From the NCBI RefSeq assembly GCF_000972845.2, contig NC_040016.1, forward strand, positions 12,668,701 to 12,732,700: a DNA stretch of 64,000 nucleotides. The letters are read 5' to 3'. Numbering within the stretch: the first letter of the stretch is position 1; every line of letters starts with the position of its first letter. The DNA is from Larimichthys crocea. Its lineage: Eukaryota > Chordata > Actinopteri > Sciaenidae. Positions 59,501 to 64,000 of this stretch are shown here, piece after piece. A model generated the notes under the pieces. The model saw nothing but the letters and a program-made list of their open reading frames with translations. It ran no database searches and had not been told where the DNA came from. Position numbers and translations under genes: made by a program.

Positions 59501-62371
59501 GTCTGTAATGAGTTAGCAATCAGGTCTGTAATAGGGGAAAAGCACAGATTGTTTCTTTTTTACTTCTTCCTCTCGCCATGTCCCTGCACTCAGAGCCTGG
59601 CAGCAGTATTAAACCTTTTGACAAGCACTTGTCAAGCCCTCTATATCTTTTCCCTCCTGCTCCCACGTCCCCTTCCTCCCTCTCACCCACACACCCGCTG
59701 TCTCTTTGTCTCTCCCACCCCCTCTTTTTTCATTCCATTATATATTCATCTCTTTGTCCCGGGAAAGCTCACCCCCACATTGGTGGAAGGGGAAGGGGGC
59801 TGGATCAAGGCGTCCAAAAGGGGAAAACATTTCAACTCAAGAGCGCAAACTTAGCGGAGGACAGAGGCACAGCCTTCTAATGGGCAAAATACAAAGAGGA
59901 GAGGCCAGGAGAATTACAATCGAGCAGTGGTGAGAACATAGTGGAGCTGTACTTTCTTTGATAAAAAAAAATCAGTCGGCAGGATTATATTTCAGCTTGT
60001 CCATGGGCACAGCAAACAAACACCGCCGCCATCAATTCTTATCTGTACAGCTGTAAAATTCCATCACACACACAGAAAAGGTTAGAGATGGAGGGTGTAG
60101 ACCGTTCATCTTCACTTAAAACAATCCCGGATATTGCTGAGCCATCACAACTTTGAATCTGCATTTGACATTTCATTTCCCAAGTAAGAAAACACATCCT
60201 GTTTCTGGCAAGAAACTGAGGCAGATGAGTGATACATCACTCAGATGCTGTCATCCGAGGTTGGTGATAACGGCTCAAAACTCATTGGTATTCACGCAAT
60301 GGCAGAGAGAGACAAACAATGGATGGGACTGCAAGCATGCAAGACTGACGAGTGAATGATACACACAACTTGTTGGTTACACTGGTAGTTTGTCCACCGC
60401 ATGCCTGCTTTATGATGAAGACTGTACAGTGACGGCGTGCTCACTGCGGAGAATACAACTACTCTGGAGGAAATCAGACAAAGCGAGTAATCTGAAGACC
60501 TTCACCTCATGCTCTCTGAACTTGTGATGGAAATTTTTATGATTTAAAAATATGATCGAGCTAATGATATAATGTCTACCATGTTCAGCATCTTAGTTTA
60601 GCTGATGGGAACGTCTTTAGTGTGGTGGTTCATTAGAAAAAATAAAAATTTGATGATGAAAATTCAGGGGAAAGTAATTATTATTCATCCACTGGGCCAC
60701 ATGAATGTCTGCACCAAGTTTCTTGGCAACCGATATTCAACATTCAGATATTTCAGTCTGGACCAAAGTGGTGGAGTGACCAAAGTGGAGTGACAGACCC
60801 CTGCTAGAGGCACACTGTTAGCCTGTCTAACAATCATTAGTTGCAGCTGTGGAAAGATTTTATCCTATTGTACATCGCTGGGACATACGCAGAATCAGAA
60901 CAGTGCTTCTCTGTTTGTTTCTCATGTATCTGTCCTCTTTCTGACTCTCTCTCATCATATAATTTATCTGTAGTGTCTATCGGTAACTTGCTGTTCAACT
61001 CACACCCAATGGCACGCAATATATGTCAATTATTACAGTAACCAGAGGAGACTCCTACATGCCAGCAGTGGCATGTTTGATCACATGTTAGTAGATCATT
61101 AGAAACGTCTAGACAGTCACATCACTGTCCCCAATTAGAGCACTGTCCCTGCTTTGTGCCTGATTAGCAAAGGACAAATGTAGCCCAGCCTGTAGCATAG
61201 GCCCTGATGAGGGCTGTCTCCACTTCCTGCTTTACACAGAAGAGTTATTAAAGCGCAACTGTTTTTTTTTAAACAACTTGACAGCTTCCTTTATATGAAA
61301 CCATAACCACAGTCCGCTTTGAGCTATGTGAGACGAGGCTTTCATACGCTCAACTGTGGAATGCGAGGAAATTAATGATTTTAAGGGTCAAGGGTCGGGA
61401 CGTGTCCCAGATACACATCAATAACCAGACAAATACTCTGAGGATGCATAATTGTGTGCATGTCCAAAACACACAAAGTCCTCCTCTGTCTCTACAACTA
61501 GACTGAAAGCATGTACAGTATGACCGAGGCAGAGACCTTAGACCAGTGCAGGGACGTGGTTGACCTCCAGTCTTTTTATGGATTTTGTTCATTTTTCTGA
61601 ACTTAGCCGAGTGTTTGTGTTTGTTAGTTTGTTCACTTGTTTGAAGCTATTAATGGGAAGTTTAATTAAGTGTGCCATGGGTGTGCAGTTAAAAAGAGGT
61701 ATTGATAAACAGTCACCGTGACTGTCTGCCTGGGTTAATTGAATATCGACTAATCCTCCGCACAGTGGAATGCTTTCCATTTTTCCCCAATAGCAGAGTG
61801 ATATAATGCCCCACTCAACTTTTTATACAGGTCTTATCAGGGGCCTGAAGAAAATATTCACTCCACTCAACTAGGCTTACTAATGTCCGCCAAATACTGT
61901 AACAAAAATAAAACTATAGTGCTTGTCAGGGTGTGTGTGGGATAGTTTCATGTGTGAATAGGAGGAGCTGGGGAAGGTGTAAAATTGAATACTAGATCAT
62001 AAATATTTTCTAAAAGGTGTGTTAGGAGGTGTGTGTTATGTCATCCGAATGATGTGTTTATTATCAGTGAGCCGCAAAGAAATGGGCTACGATGTTTCAT
62101 TGAGCAATTTCCATCTGAGTGACGATGTGAGAGCAGGAAAATCCATCAAAGTGCGAGGAAACACTTGACTCTCAGACCTTAGCAATGTGTTGGTCAAGGA
62201 CTCTTTCTGGTGGCAGAGCAGTGGAGTGTTTTCTCATCCACAGAAGACTGATACTTTAAATAGAGAGTGATTTGTTGAAATAAAGACATAAGACAATAAG
62301 ACAAGTGCAACCAGGTCGGTGTTTGCAGGCGAACTGAAGGGGAACTCAGATGAGTGAGCACGTACTGCAGG
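59500..62371. other. upstream sequence, no gene seen
   Basis: No coding sequence is recognised. 59640-59760 is pyrimidine-rich. A second copy of the TTTCAGTCTGGACCAAAGTG repeat lies at about 60690-60830. The remainder is unremarkable AT-rich DNA, either 5' intron of kazn or intergenic. Confidence 0.45.
60690..60830 (+). repeat. teleost dispersed repeat, copy 2
   Basis: Shares TTTCAGTCTGGACCAAAGTG GTGGAG with 10713-10740 in the same orientation. It is followed by AGACCCCTGCTAGAGGC, where copy 1 has CATCCCTAGAGTC, so the two have diverged. Confidence 0.6.
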
Positions 62372-62551
62372 GTTTAAATTAGGGGAAATCAATCAACCAA
62401 ATGTATGGCCCATGAGCCAAAACTGGCACACCAAAAGGTCCAATCCGGCCCACTGGAGGAAATGCACTGCTATTCCTGATTTGTCCACTGGGAGTCATGC
62501 TGTCTTAATAAGATCAGTTGGCTCTATGCTGGATTAAAATATCTTGTGCCT

Positions 62552-62650
62552 ACTAGTGGTGGGAAGTTCGGTTCTTTTTAGGGAGTCAGATCATTTGACT
62601 CACCAAAAAGAGCCGGCTCTTTCGGCTCCCAAACGGCTCTTCATTTTACC
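62552..62650. repeat. possible nested hAT end within the 62380-63823 element
   Basis: AGTGGTGGGAAGTTCGGTTC TTTT and AAAGAGCCGGCTCTTTCGGC TCCC AAACGGCTCTTC are characteristic of the terminus of another fish hAT-like element. Only one end is visible, so it is either a solo fragment or part of the host element's own variable region. Confidence 0.45.
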
Positions 62651-63082
62651 ACTCATACTTTTCATAATTCAGCCAAATTTAGCACTATTTTGATTTATGA
62701 TTTGTATGTGTACACATATATTATGCATATATTCAATGCATCCTTTGTACTGAAGTATTCAAAAGTAAAAATTACATTTTCTAGTATCAATAAATTGCTG
62801 TAGCTAATTGTTTTCATTGCATTTACAGACCCCTGTAACTCTCTGAAAACGCCAAATGAATGAATTGTAGAACCACTCTGCTACACAAATCAGATAGAAA
62901 CACCAGGTATTGACTGTTGGATGGACAGTTCTCATGTGACTGTGAAGGTTTTTTAGATCCTGCTCGATACGACAGCTTGCCTTTGCAAAATTCTGCATTC
63001 TGCCTTTGTGCAGAATGTTTGTTTTTTTTGAAAATGTATGAATAGCTGGACAGTTTGAGGAAACAAAGCCGTCTGCTTTTAA

Positions 63083-63505
63083 TCGGAGCTGAGATCAGAG
63101 ATACAGCTATTAAAGCTAGCTACCTTATTGCTAACGAAAAAGCGTCAGCATCAAAGCCGTACTCTGAGGTTGGGTTTATGACATGCACAGTGAAAGCTGC
63201 AGAAATCATGTGCCTCAATATGCGACAGGTTTTTACCAACATCAGCCTGAAAAAAACTGGCAGATAGGAATTCACACCTACAGTAGCGGGAGATTTGGAG
63301 CCAAATTAAGCTCAAAGTTTACTAATTTGTTGCATTTCTGAGTTGCAATTGACAAGCGCAGGGACATTACGGATGTTGATGACTGAGGTGACTGCCACCG
63401 TGGAGTTTCAGGGGTTAACCGACACCACAACAGCGAATGACATTTTCAACTCTTTTGTTGGAGTGCTGTGCAGTGCCAGGTTTCAGTTTAACAGTGGGAA
63501 GTCTG
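63083..63505 (+). pseudogene. hAT transposase remnants (GTF2IRD2/ZBED-like family)
   Basis: One frame reads KASYLIANEKASASKPYSEV GFM and then KAAEIMC (about 63106-63210), followed by RQVFTNISL. After a deletion, another frame reads LTDTTTANDIFNSFVGVL (63417-63470). These are, in order, pieces of the N-terminal half and the region after the first catalytic Asp in hAT transposases that resemble the GTF2IRD2-like proteins annotated in fish. The zinc finger, the segment with the ALDES-type catalytic motif and the C-terminal dimerisation region are missing, so it is inactive. Confidence 0.7.
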
Positions 63506-63831
63506 TAAAATTCCACTTCACAGAGAGATTTTTCCATCCTGTCCAGAATACAGTTCTCTGAAATAAATGCTTCATTACTTGTGAACGTTTTCAGAATGTA
63601 CTTGAGTAGACTGACAGACAGAAAGACATATTGAGACAAATTGCACTTTTTTTTTTAATAGATTCAGGCTGTTCATCATCTGTTTTAAGCGGTTGGTTCA
63701 TTAATTGTGAACATTTTCAGATTTCATTGTTGTTATTTAGGCCTATATGATTTGTGCAATGTCCACTTGAGCTCAAATTGTGCTATATGTGGTTCTTGAA
63801 CTAAAACGAGTTTGACACCCCTGGTTTAAAT

Positions 63832-64000
63832 GCATAGTCACATCTTAAATTGTGGCTCTTCCTTGGGACTAAAGTGGAGACACATGAGTTGCAGGATAAC
63901 AACAAACTAAGCCACATGCTGCTGAAACCACAATGTCATAACTGTACTGCAACACAAACCCAAGATTTACTCCAAGATAAAAGAAAGCAAGCAAGAAAAC
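63832..64000. other. right window edge, no feature seen
   Basis: Short stretch after the hAT element without recognisable content. Confidence 0.5.

Larger units (their letters stand above)
62380..63823 (+). mobile_element. hAT-type element, 1444 bp, with 8-bp target site duplication
   Basis: The 8-bp sequence GTTTAAAT flanks both ends (62372-62379 and 63824-63831), the target-duplication length of hAT transposons. The right terminus is GAGTTTGACACCCCTG, the inverted form of the well-known CAGGGGTGTCAAACTC end. The left terminus begins TAGGGG and is more degenerate. GGCCCATGAGCCAAAACTGG and CCAATCCGGCCCACTGG just inside the left end are typical of this family. Inside are fragments of a hAT transposase on the plus strand, so it is a decayed copy and not a MITE by origin. 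Confidence 0.82.

Overview
This is vertebrate nuclear DNA, almost certainly from a ray-finned (probably percomorph) fish. It is AT-rich and gene-poor, rich in CA/GA/AT microsatellites, and carries interspersed repeats typical of teleosts: Tc1-like and hAT transposon remnants and short inverted-repeat elements. The only gene I can support is on the minus strand. Seven short exons with GT/AG splice sites and compatible phases join into one 392-codon reading frame that I recognise as kazrin (kazn), a coiled-coil protein of cell junctions and membrane traffic that binds periplakin. The recognition rests on memory of the vertebrate family; no search was run.

Layout, in minus-strand gene order from right to left. 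Positions 64000-58790 are upstream or 5' intron sequence, with an almost intact non-autonomous-looking hAT element (62380-63823, with an 8-bp target duplication) and a GA-rich/G-rich block. Exon A (58582-58789) carries the MMEDNK start. A 49.3-kb intron (58581-9282) follows. It is mostly unrecognised DNA plus repeats, a dead Tc1-like transposase (about 29600-30290), and two short minus-strand segments ending in phase-1 donors that could be alternative first exons (14915-14951 and 20429-20480 or 20512). The 3' cluster is compact: exons B 9090-9281, C 6960-7096, D 6060-6230, E 3957-4137, F 3618-3751 and G 2307-2477. Exon G ends in the short-isoform tail YYIEEDADW. An internal GATG^GTACAG donor inside it could lead to the long, SAM-domain isoform, whose further exons would lie left of this window (none recognised in 1-2306).

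The exons together encode an N-terminal coiled-coil half (exons A-D), a Ser/Pro-rich linker (E-F) and a basic, nuclear-localisation-like segment with an acidic tail (G). No bacterial or viral operon, CRISPR array, tRNA or rRNA was seen. I found no clearly new biological system. The most useful leads are the two candidate alternative kazn first exons, the inverted-repeat element sitting 54 bp from the terminal acceptor where a human microexon would be expected, and an exon-like open segment on the plus strand at 8624-8716.
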